DNA from: Lewinellaceae bacterium
GTDB taxonomy: Bacteria; Bacteroidota; Bacteroidia; Chitinophagales; Saprospiraceae
Length of the DNA: 64,000 nucleotides
Direction of reading: 5' to 3'
Assembly: GCA_016716135.1 (NCBI GenBank)
Contig: JADJWX010000019.1
Location: 85,726 to 149,725, forward strand
In this document: positions 1-7,656 of the stretch, one piece after another
How the letters are laid out: each line of letters begins with the position of its first letter
How positions within the stretch are numbered: position 1 is the stretch's first letter
Translations under genes and position numbers: made by a program
The notes under the pieces: generated by a model
The model's input: only the letters and a program-made list of their open reading frames with translations
Databases searched by the model: none
What the model was told of the DNA's origin: nothing

Positions 1-111
1 TATCTGAACAACGAAAAGGAGGTGCAGACCCGCGGCGGCAAAACTGCAAACCTGGCCTCCGGTTCCCTCCATATTTATTCGCACACCTTTATCATTGACG
101 CTGAACAATGA
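1..111 (+). CDS. C-terminal end of an unidentified protein (partial)
   Basis: The window opens inside a reading frame that runs from base 1 to a TGA at 109-111, giving 36 residues rich in Asn, Thr, Ser and Gly and ending in D-A-E-Q. The stop overlaps the ATG of the next gene (ATGA, 108-111), which argues for translational coupling and for this being a real coding end. The 5' part lies outside the window, so no family can be assigned. Confidence 0.6.
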   Translation, partial: YLNNEKEVQTRGGKTANLASGSLHIYSHTFIIDAEQ

Positions 112-1685
112 AGCCACAAACTGTTAGTTTTAAGACAATCCTGTCGTTTTTGGGCATGCTCCTCCTGCCCGGCGCAGCGCAATTGCACGCACAGGACCTG
201 CACGTGTACTACAACCTGTTTACCGACAGCCTGAGTTACCAAAAAGACGGTGAAGCCGTGAAAAAGCCTAAAATCCGCAAAGGGGATTTTATCATCCTGC
301 ACTTTACCGAATACAACCCCTACCTCTATGAGGCCGACGTAGAGATCGACCAGCGCAATGCCGACGACTGGGACGGCGGCGCCAGTACCGGTACCCTGGG
401 GCTTGCGCCGGGCATGGGTGGCAGCATGTCGATTTTGGGCGGTTCTGACGCCGGGGCGCCCGGCTTGCTGGGTTTTATGGATATGCCCTTGTTCAGTCTG
501 GGCGAGAGCAGCATGCGGCTCAAGGATTTCTTTTCCGGCTCCCGGGGCGCTGAACAACTGATCGGGCAGGCACAAATACAGTTGCAGGCGCTGGCCAAAA
601 CGCAGGCCCAGATGGCTGAAATTTATTCGGAACTGGAAAGCATGGACAAATCCGAACGCGCAGCCCAATTGGCCGCAGATCACCTCGACCTGCTGCTGCG
701 CAACCCGCGCATCCGGCCTTCGCTGATCCGCCGTATCGCATCGGAATACCAGACGATGATTTTTCCGGGGCAATCCGACGAAGCGCTCGCTCTGAACGAG
801 GCCTTCAAATGGGAACAACGCCCCGTCGTCAAACGGCGTCTGATGAATCAGTTGGAAGCCAAACAACGCGAATTCGACGCCCAGATCATCCAACTGGCGC
901 CCATTGCGCAGCAACTCAGCAGCCTGGATGTCGGCAGTACCGCGCTGGAAGATTTCGCGACCGACCTGCGCGATGTGACCGGCAATGCCGGCAACCTGCG
1001 CGAACAACTCGAAGCCTACCTGGCCTACCAAAACGACAAATCAACCCGCGACCTCAGCGCGGAGGAGATGATGGCGCTGCAGTTGAAATTCCGGGAACTG
1101 GCCGACCAGTCGTTCAGCTACGACGTGGCTATTTCCATGGAAAAAAATAACGTGATCACCACGGCCCGCTTTGCGCCGCACGATTCGGTGTCGACAAGTG
1201 CGAAAGACCAGGCCATTGCCACCAAAGTCAAAACCGTCAAACTGAGTGCCCAGGGCGGCCTGCGCATCAGTACGGGCTTTGGCGTGGGCTTCAGCCGCCT
1301 GTTTGAACCGGCGCAGGAATTCAGCGCCCGCGACAACGCCATTGTGGCCGACGAAAGCGGGATCGTGCAACCGGCACTGAGTACCTACATCCACTTTTAC
1401 CCGGGCCACCGGAGCGGGGTAGGCCTGGCCGGCACCTTCGGTATCGGCATCCCGCTGAGCACGGCCAACCTGACGGCGCTCAACTTTTTCCTCGGCCCCA
1501 GCCTATTATTTGGCCGCGGCCAACGCATTGTGCTCAGCGGTGGCCTCACAGCCGGCCCAAGCACGCGCCTGGGCAAAGGCTACAACGTGGGCGATTACTT
1601 CGATCCGAATGTGGGCGATATCCCCACCCGGACGAGTTACGACCTGGGTTATTTTTTAGGGATTTCGTTCAATATCGGCGGGTAA
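108..1685 (+). CDS. Secreted/outer-membrane-like protein with helical middle and barrel-like C-terminus
   Basis: This 525-residue protein has a clear N-terminal signal peptide with a probable cleavage near residue 28 (L-H-A-Q). A Gly/Ser/Met-rich stretch follows at about 85-125. Residues 150-330 are rich in Gln, Leu, Glu and Ala and look helical or coiled-coil. The last 150 residues have alternating short hydrophobic and Gly-rich strands ending in F-N-I-G-G, like outer-membrane beta-barrel ends in Bacteroidota. The start overlaps the stop of the preceding gene by 4 bases, so the two are probably one operon. I do not recognise the family; export to the cell envelope is inferred from the signal peptide and the strand pattern. 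Confidence 0.75.
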   Translation: MKPQTVSFKTILSFLGMLLLPGAAQLHAQDLHVYYNLFTDSLSYQKDGEAVKKPKIRKGDFIILHFTEYNPYLYEADVEIDQRNADDWDGGASTGTLGLAPGMGGSMSILGGSDAGAPGLLGFMDMPLFSLGESSMRLKDFFSGSRGAEQLIGQAQIQLQALAKTQAQMAEIYSELESMDKSERAAQLAADHLDLLLRNPRIRPSLIRRIASEYQTMIFPGQSDEALALNEAFKWEQRPVVKRRLMNQLEAKQREFDAQIIQLAPIAQQLSSLDVGSTALEDFATDLRDVTGNAGNLREQLEAYLAYQNDKSTRDLSAEEMMALQLKFRELADQSFSYDVAISMEKNNVITTARFAPHDSVSTSAKDQAIATKVKTVKLSAQGGLRISTGFGVGFSRLFEPAQEFSARDNAIVADESGIVQPALSTYIHFYPGHRSGVGLAGTFGIGIPLSTANLTALNFFLGPSLLFGRGQRIVLSGGLTAGPSTRLGKGYNVGDYFDPNVGDIPTRTSYDLGYFLGISFNIGG

Positions 1686-1704
1686 CGCGAACCGGAGGTT
1701 CGCG
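1686..1704 (+). terminator. Perfect hairpin immediately after the stop codon
   Basis: CGCGAACC-GGA-GGTTCGCG forms an 8-bp GC-rich stem with a 3-base loop starting one base after the TAA of the preceding gene. There is no T-run directly after it (an A-run follows 15 bases later), so it may be a pause or RNA-stability hairpin rather than a full intrinsic terminator. Confidence 0.4.
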
Positions 1705-1778
1705 ACATCGCGATTGGGATTTAAAAAAAACGAAATGTAGCTTGCCGGAGGCAATGGATGTTTTGCGTAGAAGCCGGG

Positions 1779-2183
1779 TCAGGATTTCGGCATGCCGATG
1801 CCGTGTCCGCCGGTAAATTTGGGTTTCCAGGTTTCGGCGATCACCATGGCCCGGAATTTGGCGTCGTCGGCTACCGGCCCGGCAAATAAGCTGTCCACAG
1901 TTTCCTGAAACAGGGCCAGCCAGCGGTCAAAATGTTCGGCAGTGAGCGGGTGCCGTGCGTGCAGTTCGAAATGTTTTTCAATCGGGTTCCCCTGGTAGTT
2001 TTTCCCTTGCAACAGCAGAAATTCCCAAAAATCGTACATCACCGGTAAGTGTTTGGGCCAGTCGACTTTTGCGATGTCGGTGAAAATATAACCGATAACC
2101 GGATCGGCTATCACCTGGTCGTAAAACCGGTTGATGAGCTGTTCGATATCGGTGCGGAATTGAATGTCGGTTTTAGTAACCAT
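1779..2183 (-). CDS. Group III truncated haemoglobin
   Basis: This 134-residue protein has the length and pattern of group III (P-type) 2/2 haemoglobins: an N-terminal helix ending in N-R-F-Y-D-Q-V, a Gly-Tyr-Ile-Phe turn, the aromatic segment D-F-W-E-F, the K-H-F-E-L segment with His71, and H-F-D-R-W-L-A-L-F. By comparison with Campylobacter Ctb, His71 should be the proximal haem ligand. Members bind O2, NO or peroxide with high affinity and are usually linked to oxidative or nitrosative stress, which here is inference. A TAAATTTG motif (2219-2226, minus) lies 36 bases upstream of the ATG and could be its own promoter; otherwise it follows the membrane protein gene by 69 bases on the same strand. 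Confidence 0.85.
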   Translation of the reverse strand: MVTKTDIQFRTDIEQLINRFYDQVIADPVIGYIFTDIAKVDWPKHLPVMYDFWEFLLLQGKNYQGNPIEKHFELHARHPLTAEHFDRWLALFQETVDSLFAGPVADDAKFRAMVIAETWKPKFTGGHGIGMPKS

Positions 2184-2218
2184 TGGGAAATGCGGTAATC
2201 ATGTAATCAATTGAGTTT

Positions 2219-2226
2219 CAAATTTA
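2219..2226 (-). promoter_or_regulatory. Candidate -7 element (TAAATTTG) for the haemoglobin gene
   Basis: On the minus strand the sequence reads TAAATTTG, matching the Bacteroidota -7 consensus TAnnTTTG, 36 bases before the haemoglobin ATG. No convincing -33 TTTG was found at the usual spacing, so this is tentative. Confidence 0.35.
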
Positions 2227-2252
2227 CTCGGCTTTCGCTTTTAAACGCGTGC

Positions 2253-3911
2253 TTATTCTTTTCGTTTCCAGATTTCCGCTTTGCCCCTGGGCGACCCGCT
2301 CACAAACCGGTAGGCCGTTTCGAGCTGGCCCATTATTTCCCGGGAATATTGATGGTCGTAGAAGCGTTGATCGTAGCTGAGCAGGAGCACATAATCGATC
2401 TTATGCCCTTCGCTGCGCCAGTCAAAACTCAGGATATCTGCTCTGGGCGGTCGGTTTTCGAAGTTGATGCTTTCCTTGTCTGTTTGGCCGAACATATTGC
2501 GCTGCCAGTGCCAGATCATTGGGAAATATGCACGGGTGGCTTCGTAATTGTCCGACATTATGGCTGCCCGGTAAGCGCCGATGTAGTCGGCGGCATGCAT
2601 AAACAGCGCGTTTCGGTTGGCAATCGGGCGGCCGTCAAAATCCAGTCCGCCAAAATCGTAGTTCAACACCAAAATCACCGATTCGTCGTCGATATGTTGG
2701 GTGGCATTAACGTAATCTTCCACCAGCGCTGCCGCTTTTTGCAAAATCGGGAGGCGAACGGACAGGAAGGCGCCCAACAGCACCGCAGCAAGCGCAGGCG
2801 CGAGCCAGTGGATGAATTTGGGAAATTGCGCCGTTGCCGTCCAGCACAGCAATCCCAGCCAAATGAAAGGTTGTATCCGTTCCGGCAGGGCCTGTTCCAG
2901 GGCGCCGTTGCCGGCCTGCCGGAAATACTGCCACAGCACAAAAACGGTGAACAGCAGTATAAAATCAGCGGAGACCCGTGTGCTTCGTCGTTGCCAGATG
3001 GCCCGGGCCAGCAGCAGCCCGACGAGTGTGCCGGCAAATTTTGCGATGTCGCGTTCGGTAGAGTTCAGGGTGATCAGCGTTTTAACCTGAAAAAAATCTG
3101 CCGCAAGGCCTGCCACCGTCGAGGTATTTGGATCGGCTCCCCAGGGTTTTCGCAAAAAATAGGCAATCAGCAGCACCAACATGGGCGTGGCGGCCAGCAT
3201 GAGGCGAAATACAGGGCCGCGCAGTTGCACCCAGGTTTGCCGGGCGCCATGTTGTCGCAGGGTTTGCAGCGTTTCGGCAAAAAGCCCTGATCCGATAAAC
3301 GCCATGCTGAAAATCAGCCCCAACGGATGCGCGCTGTACAGCAGTACCCACAGGGCAGCCATCACCAGCATGGTGCCGGGCGTCCATGCGTGCCGGTGCC
3401 GCATCCAGTAGCCGCAAACCCAGAAAAACAGCGCTATGCTCAGCGCATAATTATAAAAACCCGCCTGCAACAGATGATGCCATACAAACAACAACCCCAC
3501 CGAACTCAAAAAAAGACTGGCCGGATTGATCTGGCGCAACAGAAACCGGAGGCCAAAGGCGAACAACAACACATAGCCCGACAGGAATAGTTTTTCGGCA
3601 ATTTCCGGGGCGAATATCCCTTGCAGCCCGGCCAGGCAAATATGGCTCAGCCAGTTGGGGTCGAAGTTGGTATTCAGGTAGTAAAACGGGTCGTAAAATG
3701 CGCGGTGTTGTCCCAATATAAAATCGAGCAGCACCCGGGAGTTGTAGACGTGGCAAGGCCCGTCGCCCGTCACAAAAAAGCGCCCGGAGAACCAAGCCGG
3801 CGCAAGGGCAAGTAGCAGGAGCATGCCGAACAGGAGGCGCTCCAACATGGATTCCGACAGGCGTTGCATCTGTTTTTGATGCAATATTAGCAGTTGTTTT
3901 TCGGGTTGCAT
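2253..3911 (-). CDS. Polytopic inner-membrane protein, possibly GT-C fold
   Basis: The 552-residue product begins with a short polar N-terminus and then has about ten hydrophobic segments up to residue 390, followed by a soluble C-terminal domain of about 150 residues. The first periplasmic loop contains F-V-T-G-D-G-P-C-H-V-Y-N; an acidic motif in this loop is typical of GT-C lipid-linked glycosyltransferases, so that fold is possible but not shown. In-frame Met codons at residues 15 and 22 are alternative starts. Downstream (69 bases) is the haemoglobin gene on the same strand. The exact family is not recognised. Confidence 0.7.
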   Translation of the reverse strand: MQPEKQLLILHQKQMQRLSESMLERLLFGMLLLLALAPAWFSGRFFVTGDGPCHVYNSRVLLDFILGQHRAFYDPFYYLNTNFDPNWLSHICLAGLQGIFAPEIAEKLFLSGYVLLFAFGLRFLLRQINPASLFLSSVGLLFVWHHLLQAGFYNYALSIALFFWVCGYWMRHRHAWTPGTMLVMAALWVLLYSAHPLGLIFSMAFIGSGLFAETLQTLRQHGARQTWVQLRGPVFRLMLAATPMLVLLIAYFLRKPWGADPNTSTVAGLAADFFQVKTLITLNSTERDIAKFAGTLVGLLLARAIWQRRSTRVSADFILLFTVFVLWQYFRQAGNGALEQALPERIQPFIWLGLLCWTATAQFPKFIHWLAPALAAVLLGAFLSVRLPILQKAAALVEDYVNATQHIDDESVILVLNYDFGGLDFDGRPIANRNALFMHAADYIGAYRAAIMSDNYEATRAYFPMIWHWQRNMFGQTDKESINFENRPPRADILSFDWRSEGHKIDYVLLLSYDQRFYDHQYSREIMGQLETAYRFVSGSPRGKAEIWKRKE

Positions 3912-3950
3912 GCAGGCGCAACTGAAAGTGCTGATTTTTTAACCTTGCAT

Positions 3951-3985
3951 AAAAAATGGCCTGCCCCCAGCAAGAGGCAGGCCAT
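3951..3985 (-). terminator. Intrinsic terminator of the blaI-M56 operon
   Basis: On the minus strand ATGGCCTGCC, a 10-base loop and GGCAGGCCAT form a 10-bp stem followed directly by TTTTT, 28 bases beyond the stop codon of the M56 gene. This is a textbook rho-independent terminator for the minus-strand operon. Confidence 0.85.
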
Positions 3986-4012
3986 GATATCCAAGCATAG
4001 TTCAGTATTCGG

Positions 4013-6316
4013 CTAGTTTTTTACGCGGATGCGGACTTTGTCGTTGCCGATCTCCTTCCCATTGTATTTGCGATACAGCTGGAGGTATTTTGTGTGCAGG
4101 GTGCCGGACTGTTTTTTGCCGTTCACGCGCATGTCTTTTTTTGAAATTTCGAAAGTGTAATTGTCCGGATCATCGATCAGTTTATCCTGGAGCAAGGCTT
4201 TGGGGATGACCGAGCCGTACGATTCCTGCCGGTTTTGAAAATGTAACCCGCGCAGGCTGTTCTGTTCGACACGGCGCACATCGCTGCGGACTCTTTGCTG
4301 GTCTCTGAAGGCGCGCTCCATGGCCCTTTTTTGGGCGATCTGGGCTTCTTCGACAGCGCGTTGAGCCTCCTGCATGGCGCGGTATTGTTCTTTTTGTTCT
4401 TTCTGCACATCCTTATCGCTTTGCTGCATTTGTTTTTCCATCTCCCGCATTTGCTTTTCCAGTGCCTTGCGCTCTTTTTCCAGGCTTACCGCCGTTTCTT
4501 TTTGGATACGCGCCAACTCTGCCTTGTCAATATTGGGCATTTCAAAAGAAAAGTTTTTCAAACCGTCGTAGCCTTTGAAAATGAACTGCTCTCCGTTTTG
4601 GTCAAAATGGAATAACTGCGGCCCGTCGGGGGCTTCAATGACGACGCCTTCCGGGCTGCGAAAGTGCAGGCGTTTGCCGTCGAGTTTGATTTTGTTTTCG
4701 CCGTCAAACCAGATTGCGCCGCCGGGCCATTCCTGCTCGATTTGGATGTCCATGGTTTCACCGGCTTCGATTTTTTCATCTTCCACCCAAACTTCACCGT
4801 CTTTTACCTGAATTTTGAGTGGCTGGCCGTTGCGTTCAACCATAATAATGGTATTTCCGTCATCGTCGGTTTCGGTGCTGATGCGGGAGGTTGAGTGCCG
4901 GGGCGGGAAGGGCGCCCGGGGCGCCTTTGGAGTCGTCCAAACCCCCATCGGCGCATTCGGCGGTGTGGGCGGTGCGGGTGGCGCCATTTCCTGGCGCAGG
5001 CTTTCGGTGAGGCTTTCGTACTGGTTGTAATTCGCGGGTTCGATCTCCTGGCCGTCAATTTTGAGTTGGGTGATCTTGCCGTTTTCGAGTTGCATTTCCA
5101 CTTTTTGATCGTCGTCTTCCCGTACAATGCGCTGGCGTTTTACCGGATCGGGTACGGAGTCGCGCGCCGGCGCCTGCCAGCTGGTAGGAACGGGCGGTGC
5201 AGGGACCTGCGCCAGCCAGGTGATGGGTTTTTCGGCAATTTCCCGGATGCTTTCCACCAACGCGGGGGGCGTATTGGCGCGCACTGTCAGCAGCGTGATC
5301 AGGGCCACCAGGATGGCCATTGCTATTGTTTTTTCCATAAGAGATGCGGATTGTTGTGGTTGGTGAAGAATACGTTTAATACGTTCGAGTAAGAGCGGGC
5401 GGCGACGAAGCAGGTTGGGCGCGCCGTCGATACCGAGGGTCAGGTTGGGTGCCGGCGCCGGCCGGGTGATATCTTGCAGGCGGACGAGCGTTTTGGCATA
5501 AAGGAGCCGGTTGCCGGTGAGCGCCACGGCGGTGTCGTCGCAGCAGTTTTCCCGTTCGGCACGTATAGTGGCGGCGATCCACCAAACGGCGGGGTGGAAG
5601 TAGAAAAGCGCTTCGATGATCGCCTGTATGAGGTTGAAGAGCCAGTCGCGCCGGGCAATATGTGCCAGTTCATGGGCCAGAATCGCTTCCACCTCAACGG
5701 GGCTGAGTTGGTTGGCCATACCGATCGGCAGCAAAATGAGCGGCTTAAAGAGCCCAAGCGCCATGGGGGCCTTTACCAGCGCGGATTCCAGCAGGGTTAC
5801 CGGGCGCGACAAGCCGATACGGCTGGCCAGCGCCTGTAGTTTTTCCTGCCAGACGGGTTCCAGCGGTTGGTTTTGGTTTCGGCGCAGGCGGTAAATGTAC
5901 CGCAGGCCGCCGCCCAGCTGGAACAGAAAAAAAACAAAGCCCAGCAGCCAGATGCTGACGATCAGGGGGTGATAGGGCTCCAGGGTTTGCGCCAGGTTTT
6001 GCCAAAAACCGGTTTGCAGGGCGGCCGGTACCGCACCGGTGTTGCCGGAAAAAAGGACCCCGCCGGTCAGCTCCGGCGCTATTTCAACGAGCGTATTCCG
6101 GGTGCTGTACACCCAAACAAAGGAAACCCCTGCCGCCAGCAGCACGGTAAGCAAAGCGGCATAGGACGCCCAATACCGTTGACCGGACCGGTTCAGGCGC
6201 GGCAAAACCAGCCACAGCAGGAGGGCTACGGCAGTACCCTGCCAAAGCGAGTGGACCAGCGTCCACCCCAGCGCCTGGATGAGTGCGTCGGATAAAAAAG
6301 TTGGACTATGCATCAT
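4013..6316 (-). CDS. BlaR1-like M56 family membrane metallopeptidase/sensor
   Basis: The protein (about 767 residues from the ATG at 6316) has N-terminal transmembrane segments, then the zinc motif H-E-L-A-H near residue 210 followed by the E-R-E-N-C-C-D-D motif, both diagnostic of M56/BlaR1 peptidases. A further membrane segment lies near residue 335. The remaining 400 residues are extracytoplasmic: proline-rich linkers, strand-like segments with D-D-G-N repeats, and a long Lys/Glu/Gln coiled coil around 590-680. This tail replaces the penicillin-binding domain of true BlaR1, so the ligand is unknown. The ORF extends to 6397, but the ATGs at 6316 or 6313 overlap the end of blaI by only 8-11 bases, as is usual for coupled pairs. 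In this family the protease is thought to inactivate BlaI on sensing its signal. Confidence 0.9.
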   Translation of the reverse strand: MMHSPTFLSDALIQALGWTLVHSLWQGTAVALLLWLVLPRLNRSGQRYWASYAALLTVLLAAGVSFVWVYSTRNTLVEIAPELTGGVLFSGNTGAVPAALQTGFWQNLAQTLEPYHPLIVSIWLLGFVFFLFQLGGGLRYIYRLRRNQNQPLEPVWQEKLQALASRIGLSRPVTLLESALVKAPMALGLFKPLILLPIGMANQLSPVEVEAILAHELAHIARRDWLFNLIQAIIEALFYFHPAVWWIAATIRAERENCCDDTAVALTGNRLLYAKTLVRLQDITRPAPAPNLTLGIDGAPNLLRRRPLLLERIKRILHQPQQSASLMEKTIAMAILVALITLLTVRANTPPALVESIREIAEKPITWLAQVPAPPVPTSWQAPARDSVPDPVKRQRIVREDDDQKVEMQLENGKITQLKIDGQEIEPANYNQYESLTESLRQEMAPPAPPTPPNAPMGVWTTPKAPRAPFPPRHSTSRISTETDDDGNTIIMVERNGQPLKIQVKDGEVWVEDEKIEAGETMDIQIEQEWPGGAIWFDGENKIKLDGKRLHFRSPEGVVIEAPDGPQLFHFDQNGEQFIFKGYDGLKNFSFEMPNIDKAELARIQKETAVSLEKERKALEKQMREMEKQMQQSDKDVQKEQKEQYRAMQEAQRAVEEAQIAQKRAMERAFRDQQRVRSDVRRVEQNSLRGLHFQNRQESYGSVIPKALLQDKLIDDPDNYTFEISKKDMRVNGKKQSGTLHTKYLQLYRKYNGKEIGNDKVRIRVKN

Positions 6317-6740
6317 CGTTCGACTGATTTTGTTCCAGTTGTGCCAGCAGCATTTTGATCTCATCGATTTCGGCAGGGCTGGCTTCGTGGTTGCCAAGCG
6401 CCTGCATGACCAGCTTCATGGCGCTGCCCCGGTAGGTGGCGTCGACAAACTGCTGCAACAGCGCCGATTGGGTGTCCTGCTCGCTCACAGCAGCGGTGTA
6501 AATGTGCGTGCGGCCATCTTCTTCCCGGCTGACCAACCCTTTTTCAAACATGATTTGCATGATTTTCAGCGTGGTGGTGTAGCCCACTTCCCGGGGGGCG
6601 CCGGTGCTGCGCCGGGTGCTGCGGGCCGTTGTTTGCGGATCGTTTAGCTGGTCGTTTACCTGCCGGACGGTGCTGGGGCCGGACTCCCAGAGCACCTGCA
6701 GTACTTCCAGTTCGGATTCTGTTGGTTTGGATATTGCCAT
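6306..6740 (-). CDS. BlaI/MecI/CopY-family transcriptional repressor
   Basis: The 144-residue protein matches BlaI-type winged-helix repressors: T-E-S-E-L-E-V-L-Q-V-L-W at the N-terminus, then V-G-Y-T-T-T-L-K-I-M-Q-I-M (recognition helix region), R-T-H-I-Y (wing) and a C-terminal dimerisation helix with A-L-G-N-H. It is translationally coupled to the M56 protease gene. An unusual segment of about 15 residues (34-49, Arg/Thr/Ser-rich) lies between N-D-Q-L-N and R-E-V-G-Y, where most homologues I know have about 3 residues; its DNA (6594-6641) carries an imperfect 11/12-bp tandem duplication. The likely targets are the paired inverted repeats at 6883-6930. Confidence 0.92.
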   Translation of the reverse strand: MAISKPTESELEVLQVLWESGPSTVRQVNDQLNDPQTTARSTRRSTGAPREVGYTTTLKIMQIMFEKGLVSREEDGRTHIYTAAVSEQDTQSALLQQFVDATYRGSAMKLVMQALGNHEASPAEIDEIKMLLAQLEQNQSNDDA

Positions 6741-6826
6741 TTTTTTATGCGGTTGGTTGTTGGCTGATTGTGGTATGGATTAGATTTAGGGATTTACCTT
6801 AAACGCAGTTTTGTGTTTGTAGTCCG

Positions 6827-6840
6827 GGTAGCATGCTACC
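6827..6840. promoter_or_regulatory. 14-bp perfect palindrome in the blaI upstream region
   Basis: GGTAGCATGCTACC is a perfect 14-bp palindrome, extended to 20 bp (6824-6843) with one mismatched pair. It lies 87 bases before the blaI ATG, between blaI and the paired CTACGAA repeats. It could be a second operator or a binding site for another dimeric regulator. Confidence 0.4.
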
Positions 6841-6882
6841 TGGCGTAAATACAGCCAATGGCCGTAATGCAGTTGCAAGTTT

Positions 6883-6900
6883 CTACGAAAAAATTCGTAG
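6883..6900. promoter_or_regulatory. Candidate BlaI operator, copy 1
   Basis: CTACGAA-AAAA-TTCGTAG is a perfect 7+7 inverted repeat. Its length and TAC...GTA ends resemble BlaI/MecI operators, and it stands in the intergenic space of the blaI gene. An identical copy follows 30 bases further on (6913-6930), placing both on the same face of the helix. Confidence 0.65.
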
Positions 6901-6912
6901 TTACAAATTTTT

Positions 6913-6930
6913 CTACGAAAAAATTCGTAG
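6913..6930. promoter_or_regulatory. Candidate BlaI operator, copy 2
   Basis: This is an exact second copy of the 18-bp CTACGAA-AAAA-TTCGTAG repeat, 30 bp centre to centre from the first. It ends 36 bases upstream of the TACCTTTG element of the plus-strand gene at 6980, a position suited to repression of that promoter. Confidence 0.65.
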
Positions 6931-6966
6931 AAAGTTTGAACAACCGTTTTCTGCGGTCAAAAAATA

Positions 6967-6974
6967 TACCTTTG
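6967..6974 (+). promoter_or_regulatory. -7 promoter element (TACCTTTG)
   Basis: TACCTTTG matches the Bacteroidota TAnnTTTG element and lies 5 bases before the ATG at 6980, implying a near-leaderless transcript. A TTTG lies at 6935-6938, further upstream than the usual -33 spacing. Confidence 0.5.
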
Positions 6975-6979
6975 TTTAC

Positions 6980-7489
6980 ATGCAGCACGATCCGGCCTTT
7001 GAGCCCACACCACCCGGTTGTTTCCCTTTGGAAGCCTTGCAGGCCTTTCAGCGCCTTGAAGCCTGCCCCCTGCTCGATGTCAACTATTATCTCTGGCTGA
7101 ACAATACCGACGCGGACCAACCGCCCCACCGTTTTTTATACAGTTTGGAACTGGTGTTTGAGCGGCAGGGCGCCTTACTCCTGAGTTCGGGTGAAGACAC
7201 TACCGCCATCCGGATCATTTCGGCTGAAACCCTGATAAAGACGGCCAGGGATTTGCAAAAGCTGCACAACCAGGTGTCGATCCAGCGGGTTAATTGTGCC
7301 GCTTTTCCACTGTGGCAACCGGCTGTCGGCCTTCCCCTGCAGGCCGTTCGCCTTTCCCGCAATGATGACGGCTACTACCTGAACGATGCGTTGGTGCTGG
7401 ATTTTGGCGCGCGGCGCATTTTGGTTAGCCTGAACCATCAGGGCGATGGGCTGGCCTTGAGTGAATACCCGTCCGCTGCTCACCGATGA
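6980..7489 (+). CDS. Unrecognised 169-residue protein under probable BlaI control
   Basis: The reading frame is open from 6833, but the stretch before 6980 covers the inverted repeats and the -7 element, so the ATG at 6980 (M-Q-H-D-P-A-F) is chosen. The product has no signal peptide or membrane segment, is mixed alpha/beta in appearance and has several aromatic and Asp/Asn-rich turns. I do not recognise a family. It is transcribed divergently from blaI-M56 and the two operator-like repeats lie in the shared region, so it is the best candidate for a BlaI-controlled effector. A perfect 34-bp palindrome lies shortly after its stop. Confidence 0.6.
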   Translation: MQHDPAFEPTPPGCFPLEALQAFQRLEACPLLDVNYYLWLNNTDADQPPHRFLYSLELVFERQGALLLSSGEDTTAIRIISAETLIKTARDLQKLHNQVSIQRVNCAAFPLWQPAVGLPLQAVRLSRNDDGYYLNDALVLDFGARRILVSLNHQGDGLALSEYPSAAHR

Positions 7490-7512
7490 ACCGTTCGGCT
7501 GAGTGGGGGAGC

Positions 7513-7546
7513 AAGTGAGGCGGTGACTGCAGTCACCGCCTCACTT
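7513..7546. repeat. Perfect 34-bp palindromic repeat (GTGAGGCGGTGACT family)
   Basis: The two 17-base halves are exact reverse complements (arm core AGTGAGGCGGTGACT), with no loop. A close relative occurs at 26301-26352, so this is a dispersed palindromic element rather than a gene-specific terminator. There is no T-run, although it lies between the ends of two transcription units. Confidence 0.75.
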
Positions 7547-7656
7547 CTAGCCCGATGGGAATATGAGCCGAATGAGAAACTCCGTTTCGGCACGCTGCAC
7601 TGGATAATTCCTCGTATTTTTGCCGGCCCCGATACGTATTTAAACACAATACTGCT

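Noticed and set aside
2211..3290. 359-residue plus-strand frame
   Set aside because: Antisense shadow of the membrane protein on the minus strand.
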